From Pseudomonas orientalis (GTDB lineage: Bacteria; Pseudomonadota; Gammaproteobacteria; Pseudomonadales; Pseudomonadaceae), in assembly GCF_002934065.1 (NCBI RefSeq), contig NZ_CP018049.1:2974501-3038500 (forward strand): a stretch of DNA of 64,000 bases, given 5' to 3'. The notes beneath the pieces were generated by a model. It worked only from the letters and a program-made list of their open reading frames with translations. It did not search any database and was not told where the DNA came from. Below are positions 1 to 9,166 of this stretch, piece after piece. A program made the translations under genes and the position numbers. Position 1 is the stretch's first letter; the number at the start of each line of letters is the position of its first letter.

Positions 1-345
1 CAACGCCTGTTCGACGCGCTGCACCAACTGGGGGTGATGATCGCCATCGACGACTTCGGCACCGGGCATTCCAGCCTGGGTTATTTGCGCAACTTCAATG
101 TGGACTACTTGAAGATTGATCAAAGCTTCGTCGCCATGATCGATGCGGATGCACTCTCACGACATATTCTGGACAGCATCATAGAACTGTCCGCCAAGCT
201 CGATCTGGGCATCGTGGCCGAGGGCGTGGAAACCGCGCAACAGTGTGATTACCTTGTCGCAAAAGGCGTGGATTTTTTGCAAGGCTACCTGTTCGGCCGT
301 CCGTTACCGGGTGATGAGTTCATTAAGTCGTTGTCCCGCCATTGA
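1..345 (+). CDS. EAL-domain cyclic-di-GMP phosphodiesterase, C-terminal part
   Basis: The frame is open from the first base, so the gene begins left of the window; about 114 C-terminal residues are present. The sequence IDDFGTGHSSLGYL, then YLKIDQSFV and VAEGVETAQQCDYL, are conserved C-terminal blocks of EAL domains, which hydrolyse c-di-GMP to pGpG. The KIDQSFV Lys/Asp and the EGVE glutamate are metal or catalytic residues retained in active enzymes, so this half looks active. It ends with the GYLFGRPLP block, so EAL is the last domain. Any GGDEF, PAS or sensor domain upstream is outside the window. Confidence 0.93.
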   Translation, partial: QRLFDALHQLGVMIAIDDFGTGHSSLGYLRNFNVDYLKIDQSFVAMIDADALSRHILDSIIELSAKLDLGIVAEGVETAQQCDYLVAKGVDFLQGYLFGRPLPGDEFIKSLSRH

Positions 346-482
346 ATAGCATCGACGGCCCCAGATGAAGGAACGTTATTTAGATAAAGGACATGATTTA
401 CTCGAAGTGGATTAACTACTACAATTTTTCGTGCCGGCGATACACTCAAAGCCAGGTGTTTCGTTGAGTTAGCTTAATCCTC

Positions 483-511
483 TTGGCTTAAGGCTTTCTT
501 CGCAGTAGATA
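483..511 (+). promoter_or_regulatory. Candidate sigma-70 promoter of the MvaT/MvaU-type gene
   Basis: TTGGCT at 483-488 and TAGATA at 506-511 are 17 bp apart, and the start codon lies 30 bp further on. The interval is more AT-rich than its surroundings. This is motif spotting only. Confidence 0.35.
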
Positions 512-541
512 TCAGCTAACTACACTATTGGAGTACAGATT

Positions 542-907
542 TTGTCCAGACTCGCCGAATTTCGCGCCGCAGAAAAAGCCCTTCAAGAGCAGCTTGCCCA
601 GCTGGAATCCCTGAAGAACGACGCCGGGCTGAAGAAAGAAATCGAATTTGAAGAAAAACTTAAAAAACTGATGGGCAGTTACGACAAGAGCCTGCGCGAC
701 GTGATCTCCATCCTTGATCCAAACCCGGCCAGACGGGGCGTCTCACCCGCCGCCGCGCCGAAACAGCGCCGCGCTCGCGTGGTCAAGGTCTACCAGAACC
801 CGCACACCGGCGAGCTGATCGAGACCAAAGGCGGCAACCATCGTGGCCTGAAAGCCTGGAAAGAAGAGTACGGCGCAGCCACTGTAGATTCCTGGCTTCG
901 CGGTTGA
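542..907 (+). CDS. H-NS-like nucleoid protein, MvaT/MvaU family
   Basis: 121 aa with a TTG start, preceded by GGAG 7 bases upstream; no ATG fits the family N-terminus. Residues 1-60 form the coiled-coil oligomerisation region (EFRAAEKALQEQLAQLE, then EIEFEEKLKKLM), followed by the family motif SLRDVISILDP. Residues 75-121 are the DNA-binding domain with KVYQNPHTGELIETKGGNH. Proteins of this family bind AT-rich DNA and silence xenogeneic genes. The MSRLAEFRAAEKALQEQ opening looks closer to MvaU/MvaV/TurB than to MvaT, but I would not fix the paralogue from memory. A strong hairpin terminator follows directly. Confidence 0.93.
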   Translation: MSRLAEFRAAEKALQEQLAQLESLKNDAGLKKEIEFEEKLKKLMGSYDKSLRDVISILDPNPARRGVSPAAAPKQRRARVVKVYQNPHTGELIETKGGNHRGLKAWKEEYGAATVDSWLRG

Positions 908-924
908 TTAACATGCGCTAATGG

Positions 925-954
925 AAAGCCCCGCTCAGACGGGGCTTTTTCGTT
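925..954 (+). terminator. Rho-independent terminator of the MvaT/MvaU-type gene
   Basis: GCCCCG, loop CTCAGA, CGGGGC, then TTTTTCGTTT, starting about 20 bp after the stop codon. Confidence 0.85.
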
Positions 955-1009
955 TACAGGTTCGCAAACGAACTTAAATTAAAGTTCACATTCGTTCGCA
1001 TACACCCAT

Positions 1010-1546
1010 TCAAAGTGTGAGGCTGTCACGCACTGAACTGACTTCCTCCTTACTGGCCTCGTACGCTTGCGCCTGGCCTGCGTATGAAAACACGTAGGCT
1101 TTATCCGCATCCACCGCCGCCACTAGTGTCTGCGACAGCACATGCCGGCCGTTCTCGGTAATCACGCAGGTAGTTTCCAGCGCGTCAAGGCGGCTCAATG
1201 TAGCGGCGTGCATTTTGGTACACACGCTTTGATAACCGCCCTGGGCAAAATCTTTTTGAATAGACTTGCGCATCTCCAGCAAGACGCCTTGAAGATTAAC
1301 CTTGTGCCCGGCCTCAATTGGCGTACCGGTCAGCTCCATCACCATCAAGGTCTGGCCATTTTCATCATTCTTGATCGCACGTTGCCGGGTCACGCTCTGG
1401 CTCTTGGCGGCGGCGTTGGCGTCGGGTTCAACCTCCTCCACCTGCCAGCCGCTGGGCCAATGAATCTTGGGGTCGGCCGCCAACGCGAGCGGGCTCGCCA
1501 GCAATAAACACAAGGTACTCAGCAGCGGCTTACGAAACTCGATCAT
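1010..1546 (-). CDS. DUF4946-type secreted hypothetical protein
   Basis: 178 aa from the ATG at 1546. The N-terminus MIEFRKPLLSTLCLLLASPLALA is a classical Sec signal peptide (cleavage after ALA, before ADPK), which decides this start; the frame is open much further upstream but encodes no recognisable sequence there. The mature protein is small, with IHWPSGWQVEEV near its start and two cysteines (VCTKMHAA, TTCVIT) that could form a disulfide. It resembles Pseudomonas proteins carrying DUF4946; function unknown. It is divergent from gloA. Confidence 0.7.
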   Translation of the reverse strand: MIEFRKPLLSTLCLLLASPLALAADPKIHWPSGWQVEEVEPDANAAAKSQSVTRQRAIKNDENGQTLMVMELTGTPIEAGHKVNLQGVLLEMRKSIQKDFAQGGYQSVCTKMHAATLSRLDALETTCVITENGRHVLSQTLVAAVDADKAYVFSYAGQAQAYEASKEEVSSVRDSLTL

Positions 1547-1723
1547 TGCAAAAACATCCAGGGTTCCAGCACCAAAGTTTGCGGCCCCAGGCCCACAGCT
1601 CGCAAGGGCTGCGTAAGCTTTTTCATTTGGCGTGACCGTCAGGCCTTGCGTATCATGGCCCCGCTGCACGGATGCTTGCCGCAAGCCAAGGGACCGCTTT
1701 GCCCCATTTTTTCTGGAGGGCCC

Positions 1724-2245
1724 ATGAGCCTGCACGAACTGAACACCTTTCCCGGCGTGACTGCCCAACCTGATACCGCCACCGCGAACTTCGTGTTCAA
1801 CCACACCATGCTGCGGGTCAAGGACATCACCAAGTCGCTGGATTTCTACACCCGCGTACTGGGATTTTCCCTGGTTGAAAAACGCGATTTCCCGGAAGCC
1901 GAATTCAGCCTGTATTTCCTGGCTCTCGTGGACAAGGCACAGATCCCGGCTGACGCCGCCGAGCGCACCCAGTGGATGAAGTCGATCCCTGGCATCCTGG
2001 AACTGACCCACAACCACGGCACCGAAAACGATGCCGATTTCGCCTACCACAACGGCAACACCGACCCTCGTGGCTTTGGCCATATCTGCATCTCGGTGCC
2101 GGATATCGTCGCAGCGTGCGAACGCTTCGAAGCCCTGGGCTGCGATTTCCAGAAGCGCCTGAGCGATGGTCGCATGAAAAGCCTGGCCTTTATCAAGGAC
2201 CCGGATGCGTACTGGGTTGAAATCATTCAGCCAGCACCGATGTAA
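1724..2245 (+). CDS. gloA: Lactoylglutathione lyase (glyoxalase I), long zinc-type form
   Basis: 173 aa; converts the methylglyoxal-glutathione hemithioacetal to S-lactoylglutathione in the cytoplasm. The start at 1724 follows TGGAGGG with good spacing. Two betaalphabeta modules are visible: FNHTMLRVKDITKSLDFYTR with FSLYFLAL, and GFGHICISVPDIVAACERF with KDPDAYWVEII. The expected metal ligands are His27, Glu93, His120 and Glu166. The length and the insert around 75-110 match the longer eukaryote-like Zn(II) class (P. aeruginosa GloA3 type) rather than the ~130-aa Ni(II) class; the metal is inferred from family. Convergent with ahpF. Confidence 0.92.
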   Translation: MSLHELNTFPGVTAQPDTATANFVFNHTMLRVKDITKSLDFYTRVLGFSLVEKRDFPEAEFSLYFLALVDKAQIPADAAERTQWMKSIPGILELTHNHGTENDADFAYHNGNTDPRGFGHICISVPDIVAACERFEALGCDFQKRLSDGRMKSLAFIKDPDAYWVEIIQPAPM

Positions 2246-2251
2246 CGCCGT

Positions 2252-2295
2252 GTGACGCAGAGCGTCACGGTGGGCATTCCCACGCGGAGCGTGGG
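2252..2295. repeat. Double-hairpin intergenic repeat
   Basis: Two small perfect hairpins in a row: GTGACGC-AGA-GCGTCAC (2252-2268) and CCCACGC-GGA-GCGTGGG (2279-2295), joined by GGTGGGCATT. This is the look of a dispersed fluorescens-group intergenic repeat; a genome-wide copy count would confirm it. Confidence 0.6.
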
Positions 2296-2307
2296 AACGA
2301 GAACGAG

Positions 2308-2338
2308 AAAACCCCATGATCACTCATGGGGTTTTTTA
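2308..2338. terminator. Bidirectional terminator between gloA and ahpF
   Basis: AACCCCATGA, loop TCAC, TCATGGGGTT, followed by TTTTATT on the plus strand and preceded by an A-run that serves ahpF on the minus strand. Confidence 0.8.
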
Positions 2339-2353
2339 TTTGCGCTTCGGATT

Positions 2354-3919
2354 TTACGCAGGGGCGGACGTGCGGATCAGGTGGTCGAACGCGCTCAGGG
2401 AAGCCTTGGCGCCCTCGCCCACGGCAATCACGATCTGCTTGTACGGCACAGTCGTCACGTCACCGGCGGCGAATACACCCGGCAATGAGGTCTCGCCACG
2501 CGCATCGACGATGATCTCGCCGCGAGGCGTCAGTTCTACAGTGCCTTTGAGCCAGTCGGTGTTGGGCAACAGACCGATTTGCACAAAGATGCCTTCCAGG
2601 TCGAGGGTCTTGAACTCGCCGCTGTCGCGATCCTTGTAGACAAGGCCGGTGACTTTCTGACCATCGCCTTTGACTTCACTGGTCAAGGCGCTGGTGATCA
2701 CATCAACGTTCGGCAGGCTGTACAGCTTGCGCTGCAACACAGCGTCGGCGCGCAGTTTGTTGTCGAACTCCAGCAAGGTGACATGGCTGACGATACCGGC
2801 CAGGTCGATGGCAGCTTCGACGCCGGAGTTACCGCCACCAATCACCGCCACGCGCTTGCCCTTGAACAACGGACCATCGCAATGCGGGCAAAAGCACACG
2901 CCCTTGGCCTTGTATTCCTGCTCGCCCGGCACGCCCATTTCACGCCAGCGTGCACCGGTGGCCAGGATCACGGTCTTGGACTTGAGCGTCGCACCGCTTT
3001 CGAAGTGGATTTCGTGCAGCTCGCCGGCGCTTTTCGCCGGCACCAGGCTGCTGGCACGCTGCAGGTTCATGATGTCGACGTCGTACTGACGTACATGGGC
3101 TTCCAGGGCACTGGCCAGTTTCGGGCCTTCGGTTTCCTGGACCGAGATAAAGTTCTCGATGGACAGGGTGTCAAGCACCTGGCCACCAAAGCGCTCGGCG
3201 GCCACACCGGTGCGAATGCCTTTACGCGCCGCGTAGATCGCAGCCGATGAACCGGCCGGACCACCGCCGACGACCAATACATCAAAGGCATCCTTGGCGC
3301 TGATTTTCTCGGCGGCCTTTTCGATACCGCTGGTGTCGAGCTTGGCGAGGATTTCCTCCAGGCCCATGCGGCCCTGGCCGAAGTTCACACCGTTAAGGTA
3401 GACACTGGGCACCGCCATGATCTGGCGCTCATCGACTTCAGCCTGGAACAGCGCGCCGTCGATGGCTACGTGGCGGATGTTGGGGTTGAGCACGGCCATC
3501 AGGTTCAGCGCCTGGACCACGTCCGGGCAGTTCTGGCACGACAGCGAAAAGTAAGTCTCGAAGCTGAACTCGCCTTTCAAGGCACGGATCTGTTCAATCA
3601 CTTCGACACTGGCCTTGGATGGGTGGCCACCGACTTGCAGCAGGGCCAGCACCAGGGACGTGAATTCATGGCCCATGGGGATGCCGGCGAAACGCAGGCT
3701 GATCTCGGCACCCGGGCGGTTGATGGAGAACGACGGCTTGCGCGCATCATTGCCATCGCTGTGCAGGGTAATCAGCGTGGAGAGGCTGGCTACGTCCTGC
3801 AAAAGAGCGAGCATTTCCTGGGATTTCGCGCCGTCATCGAGGGAGGCGACGATCTCGATCGGCTGGGTAACCCGCTCCAGGTATGACTTCAACTGAGTTT
3901 TAAGAGTGGCGTCCAACAT
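2354..3919 (-). CDS. ahpF: Alkyl hydroperoxide reductase subunit F
   Basis: 521 aa, full family length. It is the NAD(P)H-dependent flavoprotein that reduces AhpC. The N-terminal tandem thioredoxin-like domain carries the CQNC centre (Cys128/Cys131). After a linker the thioredoxin-reductase-like part has the FAD motif [12 protein letters not shown], the second redox centre CPHC in [11 protein letters not shown], the nucleotide-binding [12 protein letters not shown], and the FAD-closing GVFAAGDVT. It lies 122 bp downstream of ahpC on the same strand with a terminator between them, so expression probably relies on read-through or its own promoter. Confidence 0.97.
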   Translation of the reverse strand: MLDATLKTQLKSYLERVTQPIEIVASLDDGAKSQEMLALLQDVASLSTLITLHSDGNDARKPSFSINRPGAEISLRFAGIPMGHEFTSLVLALLQVGGHPSKASVEVIEQIRALKGEFSFETYFSLSCQNCPDVVQALNLMAVLNPNIRHVAIDGALFQAEVDERQIMAVPSVYLNGVNFGQGRMGLEEILAKLDTSGIEKAAEKISAKDAFDVLVVGGGPAGSSAAIYAARKGIRTGVAAERFGGQVLDTLSIENFISVQETEGPKLASALEAHVRQYDVDIMNLQRASSLVPAKSAGELHEIHFESGATLKSKTVILATGARWREMGVPGEQEYKAKGVCFCPHCDGPLFKGKRVAVIGGGNSGVEAAIDLAGIVSHVTLLEFDNKLRADAVLQRKLYSLPNVDVITSALTSEVKGDGQKVTGLVYKDRDSGEFKTLDLEGIFVQIGLLPNTDWLKGTVELTPRGEIIVDARGETSLPGVFAAGDVTTVPYKQIVIAVGEGAKASLSAFDHLIRTSAPA

Positions 3920-3947
3920 ACGGGCGATTTCCTTTAATTCTGGGTAA

Positions 3948-3983
3948 AAAAAACGCCCGAGCGAATCTCGCCCGGGCGTTTTT
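3948..3983. terminator. Terminator between ahpC and ahpF
   Basis: AACGCCCGAGCGA pairs imperfectly with TCTCGCCCGGGCGTT, with A-run and T-run flanks so that it works in both directions. It would limit ahpF transcription relative to ahpC. Confidence 0.8.
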
Positions 3984-4041
3984 GAGGGCGGTTGCAGCTT
4001 ACTGGGTAGGTGCGGATACCCGCCCTTGAGACTTCACAGAC

Positions 4042-4605
4042 TTAGATCTTGCCGACCAGGTCCAGGGACGGAGCCAGGGTGGCCTCGCCTTCTTTCCACT
4101 TGGCTGGGCACACTTCGCCCGGGTGGGCAGCAACGTACTGGGCAGCCTTGATCTTGCGCAGCAGCTCAGAGGCGTCACGGCCAACGCCGCCGTCGTTCAG
4201 TTCAACGATCTTGATCTGGCCTTCCGGGTTGATCACGAAAGTACCGCGGTCTGCCAGGCCAGCTTCTTCGATCAGCACGTCGAAGTTGCGCGAGATGGTC
4301 AGGGTCGGGTCGCCGATCATGGTGTACTGGATCTTGCCGATGGCTGGCGAAGTGTTGTGCCAGGCGGCGTGGGCAAAGTGGGTGTCGGTGGACACGCTGT
4401 AGATTTCTACGCCCAGTTTCTGGAATTCGGCGTAGTTGTCAGCCAGGTCTTCCAGTTCGGTTGGGCAAACGAAGGTGAAGTCGGCTGGGTAGAAGAACAC
4501 CACAGACCACTTGCCTTTCAGGTCAGCGTCGGTCACATCGAGGAAGCTGCCGTTTTTGAACGCGGTGGCTTTAAACGGTTTTACTTGGCTGTTGATGATA
4601 GGCAT
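4042..4605 (-). CDS. ahpC: Alkyl hydroperoxide reductase subunit C (2-Cys peroxiredoxin)
   Basis: 187 aa, standard AhpC length. It reduces H2O2, organic hydroperoxides and peroxynitrite. The peroxidatic Cys47 sits in [17 protein letters not shown] and the resolving Cys166 in GEVCPAKW near the C-terminus, with the conserved threonine (Thr44) and proline (Pro40) of the active site. No GGLG/YF C-terminal extension is seen, so it should be a robust bacterial type. AGAGTCAACG precedes the ATG. It is transcribed ahead of its reductase ahpF. Confidence 0.97.
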   Translation of the reverse strand: MPIINSQVKPFKATAFKNGSFLDVTDADLKGKWSVVFFYPADFTFVCPTELEDLADNYAEFQKLGVEIYSVSTDTHFAHAAWHNTSPAIGKIQYTMIGDPTLTISRNFDVLIEEAGLADRGTFVINPEGQIKIVELNDGGVGRDASELLRKIKAAQYVAAHPGEVCPAKWKEGEATLAPSLDLVGKI

Positions 4606-4707
4606 CGTTGACTCTCCGTCAGGTTTGTAGAAAGGCTTAATAAGTTGATGGGACGAATCCTACCCACTCTTGGCAACGATGGCTCATTGGCAAACCTGAT
4701 GCTGATG

Positions 4708-4722
4708 ATTGGGTTTCTCTAT
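4708..4722. promoter_or_regulatory. Weak OxyR-like half-site pair upstream of ahpC
   Basis: ATTG-N7-CTAT differs by one base from the ATAG-N7-CTAT half of the OxyR consensus and lies about 105 bp before the ahpC start. The second half of the full site is not convincing. ahpC is an OxyR target in many Pseudomonas, which is the only extra support. Confidence 0.25.
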
Positions 4723-4749
4723 CAGATGACTGTATTAATAGAAGAAAAC

Positions 4750-5682
4750 TCATAGCAACGGCTGGGTCGCCAAGGTCATGCCGAGAAAGGGCGTCGCTTC
4801 AACATAGCGCATGGCCGATTTCATGTCGCTCCACCCGACGTAACTCATCAACGACTTCAAATCCCATCCACTGCGATGGGCCCAGGTAGCGAAGCCGCGT
4901 CGCAGGGAATGGCTGGTGTATTGCTCGGCGGGGATGCCCGCGCGTTCCAGCGCCTGGCGCAGCAATGGAATTACGCTGTTGGGGTGCAGCCCCTCCTCCC
5001 CCAGATTGCCCCAGCGATCGATCCCGCGAAACACCGGGCCGCGCACCAATGCCGAGGCGCTCAGCCATTCACTGTAGGCCTGTACCGGGCACAGGCGCAG
5101 CAGTGCGGGTGTGTGGTAGGTCTTGCCGAGGTTGTCGCGGTCACTTTTGCTGCGCGGCAAATACAGGCTGATGACGGCCTCAGGCACTGCCTGGACATGC
5201 TCGATGCTCAAGCGACAGAGTTCATCGCTGCGAAAGCCACGCCAAAACCCCAGCAGAATCAGCGCAGTGTCGCGTTTGGCGCGTAGCAATCGAGGCCTGT
5301 CCTGATCATCGCCGGCCTCCCTGGCCTCAAGCTCAAGCGACGCCACCACCTGCTCCAGGTGCTTGAGCTGCAACGGCTCGGCCTGCCGCTCCCGCGCCGG
5401 GTGCAAGGCGCGGATGCCCTTGAGCACCTTGCGCACCACCGGTGCCTTGGTCGGATCGGCAAACCCCTGGCTGGTGTGCCACTGCGCCAGTGCAGAGAGG
5501 CGCAACTTCAGGGTGTTGACGGCCAGCACGCCCGCATGCGCGACCAGATAGCGCGCCACGCTGTCGCTGGTGGCGGGCAGGAACCCACCCCAACTGACTT
5601 CGAAATGCTCGATGGCTGCGCGATAGCTGCGGCGCGTGTTGTCGCGGGTCGCGGCGTTGAGGTAACGATCAAGATCACTCAT
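4750..5682 (-). CDS. Tyrosine recombinase, TnpS-like (cointegrate-resolution type)
   Basis: 310 aa. Residues 1-95 form a core-binding (SAM-like) N-terminal domain; the catalytic domain has Arg151 (FWRGFRSDEL), Lys179 (RSKSD), His258-x-x-Arg261 (SHSLRRGFATWAH), Trp284 in the His/Trp position, and the nucleophile Tyr293 (MRYVEA). All catalytic residues are present, so it should be active. Its head-to-head arrangement with a KfrA-type coiled-coil protein, and a spacer full of inverted repeats, match the tnpS-tnpT resolution module of Tn4651/Tn4652. No transposase is nearby, so this looks like a chromosomal copy; it may also be annotated simply as site-specific integrase. Confidence 0.82.
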   Translation of the reverse strand: MSDLDRYLNAATRDNTRRSYRAAIEHFEVSWGGFLPATSDSVARYLVAHAGVLAVNTLKLRLSALAQWHTSQGFADPTKAPVVRKVLKGIRALHPARERQAEPLQLKHLEQVVASLELEAREAGDDQDRPRLLRAKRDTALILLGFWRGFRSDELCRLSIEHVQAVPEAVISLYLPRSKSDRDNLGKTYHTPALLRLCPVQAYSEWLSASALVRGPVFRGIDRWGNLGEEGLHPNSVIPLLRQALERAGIPAEQYTSHSLRRGFATWAHRSGWDLKSLMSYVGWSDMKSAMRYVEATPFLGMTLATQPLL

Positions 5683-5722
5683 GGCGGGGCCTATGCGTAC
5701 TGCTCACGCCCATATCGGCGTT

Positions 5723-5835
5723 AAAAATGCTTATCACACGGGATAATACGCCAATATCCCATCTGTTAAATCATGAATTTAAAGCATTTTTTAGCTGTGA
5801 TATAGTATGTAAATACATACCCTGTACCACAGTAC
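5723..5835. promoter_or_regulatory. Palindrome-rich spacer of the recombinase pair (candidate recombination and operator site)
   Basis: Within 113 bp I see: AAAAATGCTT (5723-5732) inverted as AAGCATTTTT (5782-5791); TTATC/GATAA (5731-5746); GGGATA/TATCCC (5740-5760); TTAAAT-CATGA-ATTTAA (5766-5782); GTATGTA-AA-TACATAC (5805-5820); GTAC-CACA-GTAC (5824-5835). The two central ones are flanked by the 10-bp outer pair, as in a recombinase core with arm sites, while the last two lie next to the downstream start codon and could be an autoregulatory operator. The region is much more AT-rich than its neighbours. Roles are inferred. Confidence 0.55.
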
Positions 5836-5853
5836 GAAATCGAAGGAGACCCC

Positions 5854-6861
5854 ATGGCTCGTGGTGGCATAAACAAAGCAGTCGTTCAGACGGCACGCCT
5901 GGCGATCCTCGCCCGTGGCGAAAACCCCAGCATCGACGCCGTGCGCATCGAAATGGGCAATACCGGCTCGAAAACCACCATTCACCGCTACCTCAAGGAG
6001 CTGGACGAAAGCGAAACCCGCCAGACCATTACCGAAGCCCCCATTGATGATGAGCTTGGGGAGTTGGTGGCACGGCTCGCCCAGCGCCTGAAAGAGAAGG
6101 CCCAGGAGCCCATCGACCTCGCCCTGGCGCAGTTTGAGCAGCACAAAAGCGCCCTGCTCACTCAGCTTGAAGCGTTGCAAGGAGCCCATGATCAGTTGCA
6201 ACAGCAGTTCGATATCCAGGCCGCCGCCCTCGCCGAGGAAAGCGCCGCCCTGCAAACCGCCGGCACCAGCCTGCAGACCGAGCAAACGCGCAACGCCGGG
6301 CTCAGCCAGGCGTGCAGCGATTACGAATTGAGGATCAAGGACAAGGACGAGCAGATTCGCTCCCTGGAAGACAAGCACCTGCATGCCCGCGATGCCCTTG
6401 AGCATTACCGCAATGCGGTCAAGGAGCAGCGTGAACAGGAGCAGCGCCGTCATGAAGGTCAGTTGCAGCAGGTACAAGCCGAGCTGCGCCAGGCCCAGCA
6501 GAGTGCGCTGGTGCGTCAGGACGAAATCACCCAATTGCATCGAGACAACGAACGCTTGTTGATCGAACACCGGGTGACCGCGAAGGAGCTGAACGCAGTG
6601 CAGGAGCAACGGCGCAAAGACCAGGCCTTGCAACTTGAGTTGAACGAGAAGATCAGCCAGGTCGACAGCGAGCGCACACTGCTTCAGGAGCGTCTGCGGG
6701 TGGCGCTGCTGGAAAGTCAGTCACGCCAGGCAGCGCTGACTGAGCATCAGCAGGCCAACAAGGCGCTGGAGCTGGACCTTCTCAAAGCCCAGGCCAGTAT
6801 TGAAGCGTTGCGCCTGGCCGCCGTCGTTGCAACGACGCCAGAGGCAACGCCCGAAGCCTGA
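5854..6861 (+). CDS. KfrA-N-type DNA-binding coiled-coil protein, TnpT-like
   Basis: 335 aa with AAGGAGACCCC before the ATG. Residues 1-60 resemble the KfrA N-terminal DNA-binding domain (ARGGINKAVVQTARLAIL, MGNTGSKTTIHRYLKEL). From about residue 75 to 320 the protein is an almost continuous Gln/Glu/Arg-rich coiled coil, ending in a short Ala/Thr/Pro tail. In Tn4651 the divergently encoded TnpT binds the resolution site and assists the TnpS recombinase; the same partnership is inferred here. Its stop codon abuts the stop codon of gor, with no spacer between the convergent genes. Confidence 0.78.
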   Translation: MARGGINKAVVQTARLAILARGENPSIDAVRIEMGNTGSKTTIHRYLKELDESETRQTITEAPIDDELGELVARLAQRLKEKAQEPIDLALAQFEQHKSALLTQLEALQGAHDQLQQQFDIQAAALAEESAALQTAGTSLQTEQTRNAGLSQACSDYELRIKDKDEQIRSLEDKHLHARDALEHYRNAVKEQREQEQRRHEGQLQQVQAELRQAQQSALVRQDEITQLHRDNERLLIEHRVTAKELNAVQEQRRKDQALQLELNEKISQVDSERTLLQERLRVALLESQSRQAALTEHQQANKALELDLLKAQASIEALRLAAVVATTPEATPEA

Positions 6862-8220
6862 TCAGCCCGCCACAGGCGTGCGCATGGTGACGAACTCTTC
6901 GGCCGCCGTCGGATGCACGCCAATGGTCTCGTCGAAATGCTGTTTGGTCGCGCCCGCCTTGAGCGCGATCGCCAGGCCCTGCACGATTTCGCCGGCATCG
7001 GGCCCGACCATGTGGCAGCCCAGCACTTTGTCGGTGTCGGCGTCGACCACCAGCTTCATCAGGGTCTTCTCCTGGCAGTCCGTCAGGGTCAGCTTCATGG
7101 GCCGGAAGCGGCTTTCGAAGATCTGCACCTTGTGGCCGTTCTTCCTCGCCTCCTCTTCCGTAAGGCCCACCGTACCGATATTCGGCAAGCTGAACACAGC
7201 TGTCGGGATCATCGCGTAATCCACCGGACGGTACTGCTCGGGCTTGAACAGGCGACGCGCCACCGCCATGCCTTCGGCCAGGGCGACCGGCGTCAATTGG
7301 ACGCGGCCGATCACATCGCCAATGGCCAGGATCGACGGCTCGCTGGTTTGATACAGCTCGTCCACGCTGACGAAGCCACGCTCATCGAGGGTGACACCGG
7401 TATTTTCCAGGCCCAGGTTGTCCAGCATCGGGCGCCGGCCGGTGGCGTAGAACACGCAGTCGGCTTCCAGCACCCGACCGTCTTTCAAGGTGGCCTTGAG
7501 ACTGCCATCGGCTTGTTTGTCGATGCGTTCGATGTCGGCATTGAATTGCAGGTCCAGGCCGCGCTTGGTCAGCTCTTCCTGCAAATGCTTGCGCACCGCG
7601 CCATCGAAGCCGCGCAGGAACAGGTCGCCGCGATACAGCAACGACGTCTGCGCGCCCAAACCATGGAAAATGCCTGCGAACTCCACGGCGATATAGCCAC
7701 CGCCCACCACCAGCACGCGCTTTGGCAGTTCTTTGAGAAAGAACGCTTCGTTGGAGCCAATGGCGTGCTCGCGACCTGGAATGTCCGGGATCTGCGGCCA
7801 GCCGCCCGTAGCAATCAGGACATGCTTGGCGGTGAAGCGCTCGCCATTGATCTCCACCTGATGCGGATCGACCAGGCGCGCATGCCCTTCGTGCAGGGTC
7901 ACACCGCTGTTGACCAGCAGGTTGCGATAGATACCGTTGAGACGGTTGATCTCGCGGTCTTTGTTGGCGATCAGGGTCGCCCAGTCAAAATTCGCCTCAC
8001 CCAACGACCAGCCAAAACCGCTGGCCTGTTCGAAGTCTTCGGCAAAATGCGCGCCGTACACCAGCAGTTTTTTCGGCACGCAGCCGACATTCACACAGGT
8101 ACCACCCAGGTAGCGGCTTTCCGCCACGGCCACCTTGGCGCCAAAGCCCGCGGCAAAGCGCGCCGCGCGAACACCGCCGGAACCGGCGCCAATTACATAC
8201 AGGTCAAAATCGTAGGCCAT
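6862..8220 (-). CDS. gor: Glutathione-disulfide reductase
   Basis: 452 aa. The start at 8220 is set by GAGGAGAATGAA directly before the ATG and by the family N-terminus [21 protein letters not shown] (FAD-binding GxGxxG); the frame extends upstream without homology. The redox-active disulfide is Cys42/Cys47 in [14 protein letters not shown] second dinucleotide fold [13 protein letters not shown] binds NADPH, and the C-terminal interface motif HPTAAEEF provides the catalytic His-Glu pair. It recycles GSSG, complementing AhpCF in oxidative defence. Confidence 0.95.
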   Translation of the reverse strand: MAYDFDLYVIGAGSGGVRAARFAAGFGAKVAVAESRYLGGTCVNVGCVPKKLLVYGAHFAEDFEQASGFGWSLGEANFDWATLIANKDREINRLNGIYRNLLVNSGVTLHEGHARLVDPHQVEINGERFTAKHVLIATGGWPQIPDIPGREHAIGSNEAFFLKELPKRVLVVGGGYIAVEFAGIFHGLGAQTSLLYRGDLFLRGFDGAVRKHLQEELTKRGLDLQFNADIERIDKQADGSLKATLKDGRVLEADCVFYATGRRPMLDNLGLENTGVTLDERGFVSVDELYQTSEPSILAIGDVIGRVQLTPVALAEGMAVARRLFKPEQYRPVDYAMIPTAVFSLPNIGTVGLTEEEARKNGHKVQIFESRFRPMKLTLTDCQEKTLMKLVVDADTDKVLGCHMVGPDAGEIVQGLAIALKAGATKQHFDETIGVHPTAAEEFVTMRTPVAG

Positions 8221-8274
8221 TTCATTCTCCTCGGCAGGACACCAGCATACCGACTTACATGGGGCTGAAAAACG

Positions 8275-8299
8275 AAAAAGCCACCCGAAGGTGGCTTTC
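8275..8299 (-). terminator. Terminator after galU
   Basis: AAAGCCACC-CGAA-GGTGGCTTT with a T-run on the minus strand, between galU and gor. Confidence 0.8.
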
Positions 8300-8326
8300 A
8301 GTTGAAACAGATCGGCAAGCGTGAAA

Positions 8327-9166
8327 TCAGTACGCCTTGCCAGTCTTGTAGAAGTGCTCGTAGCAGAAGTTGGTCGCCTCGATGTAGCCTTCAGCGCCGC
8401 CGCAGTCGAAACGCTGGCCCTTGAACTTGTAGGCAATCACACAGCCGTCTTTGGCCTGCTTGAGCAGCGCGTCGGTGATCTGGATCTCGCCGCCCTTGCC
8501 TGGCTCGGTTTCTTCGATCAGCTTGAAGATGTCCGGGGTCAGGATGTAGCGGCCGATGATCGCCAGGTTCGACGGTGCATCTTCCGGCGCTGGCTTCTCG
8601 ACCATGTCACGTACGCGGATCAGGCCATCACCAATATCGTCGCCGGCGATCACGCCATACTTGTTGGTTTCCGCCGGGTTGACTTCCATTACCGCGACGA
8701 TGGTGCAGCGGTATTTCTGGTAGAGCTTGACCATCTGGGTCAGCACACCGTCGCCTTCCAGGTTCACGCACAGGTCATCGGCCAGTACCACGGCGAACGG
8801 TTCGTCACCGATCAGCGGGCGACCGGTGAGGATGGCGTGGCCCAGGCCTTTCATCTGGGTCTGACGGGTGTAGGAGAACGAGCATTCGTCGAGCAGCTTG
8901 CGGATACCGACCAGGTATTTTTCCTTGTCGGTGCCTTTGATCTGGTTTTCCAACTCATAGCTGATGTCGAAGTGGTCTTCCAGTGCGCGCTTACCGCGGC
9001 CGGTCACGATGGAGATTTCATTCAAGCCGGCATCCAGTGCCTCTTCGACGCCGTACTGAATCAGTGGCTTGTTCACCACCGGCAGCATCTCTTTGGGCAT
9101 GGCTTTGGTCGCTGGCAGGAAGCGAGTGCCGTAACCGGCTGCTGGGAACAAGCATTTCTTGATCAT
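8327..9166 (-). CDS. galU: UTP-glucose-1-phosphate uridylyltransferase
   Basis: 279 aa, typical length. It makes UDP-glucose from UTP and glucose 1-phosphate for lipopolysaccharide, trehalose and exopolysaccharide synthesis. The nucleotide-binding signature [23 protein letters not shown] is at residues 7-29, followed by the catalytic VEEALDAG region, the VVLADD metal motif and the EKP motif ([13 protein letters not shown]). AAGGACTCAT precedes the ATG. It is followed by its own terminator, so it is probably monocistronic. Confidence 0.96.
   Translation of the reverse strand: MIKKCLFPAAGYGTRFLPATKAMPKEMLPVVNKPLIQYGVEEALDAGLNEISIVTGRGKRALEDHFDISYELENQIKGTDKEKYLVGIRKLLDECSFSYTRQTQMKGLGHAILTGRPLIGDEPFAVVLADDLCVNLEGDGVLTQMVKLYQKYRCTIVAVMEVNPAETNKYGVIAGDDIGDGLIRVRDMVEKPAPEDAPSNLAIIGRYILTPDIFKLIEETEPGKGGEIQITDALLKQAKDGCVIAYKFKGQRFDCGGAEGYIEATNFCYEHFYKTGKAY

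Noticed and set aside
1010..2323. 437-codon minus-strand open frame through gloA
   Set aside because: Only its last part (from 1546) has a signal peptide and a plausible protein; the first half is antisense to glyoxalase I.
4123..4611. Long plus-strand open frame over ahpC
   Set aside because: Antisense to ahpC; repetitive Val/Gly/Phe composition typical of a shadow frame.
4750..5682. Interpretation as XerC/XerD
   Set aside because: XerC/D lie in other contexts and have a His at the Trp284 position; the divergent KfrA-type partner fits TnpS better.
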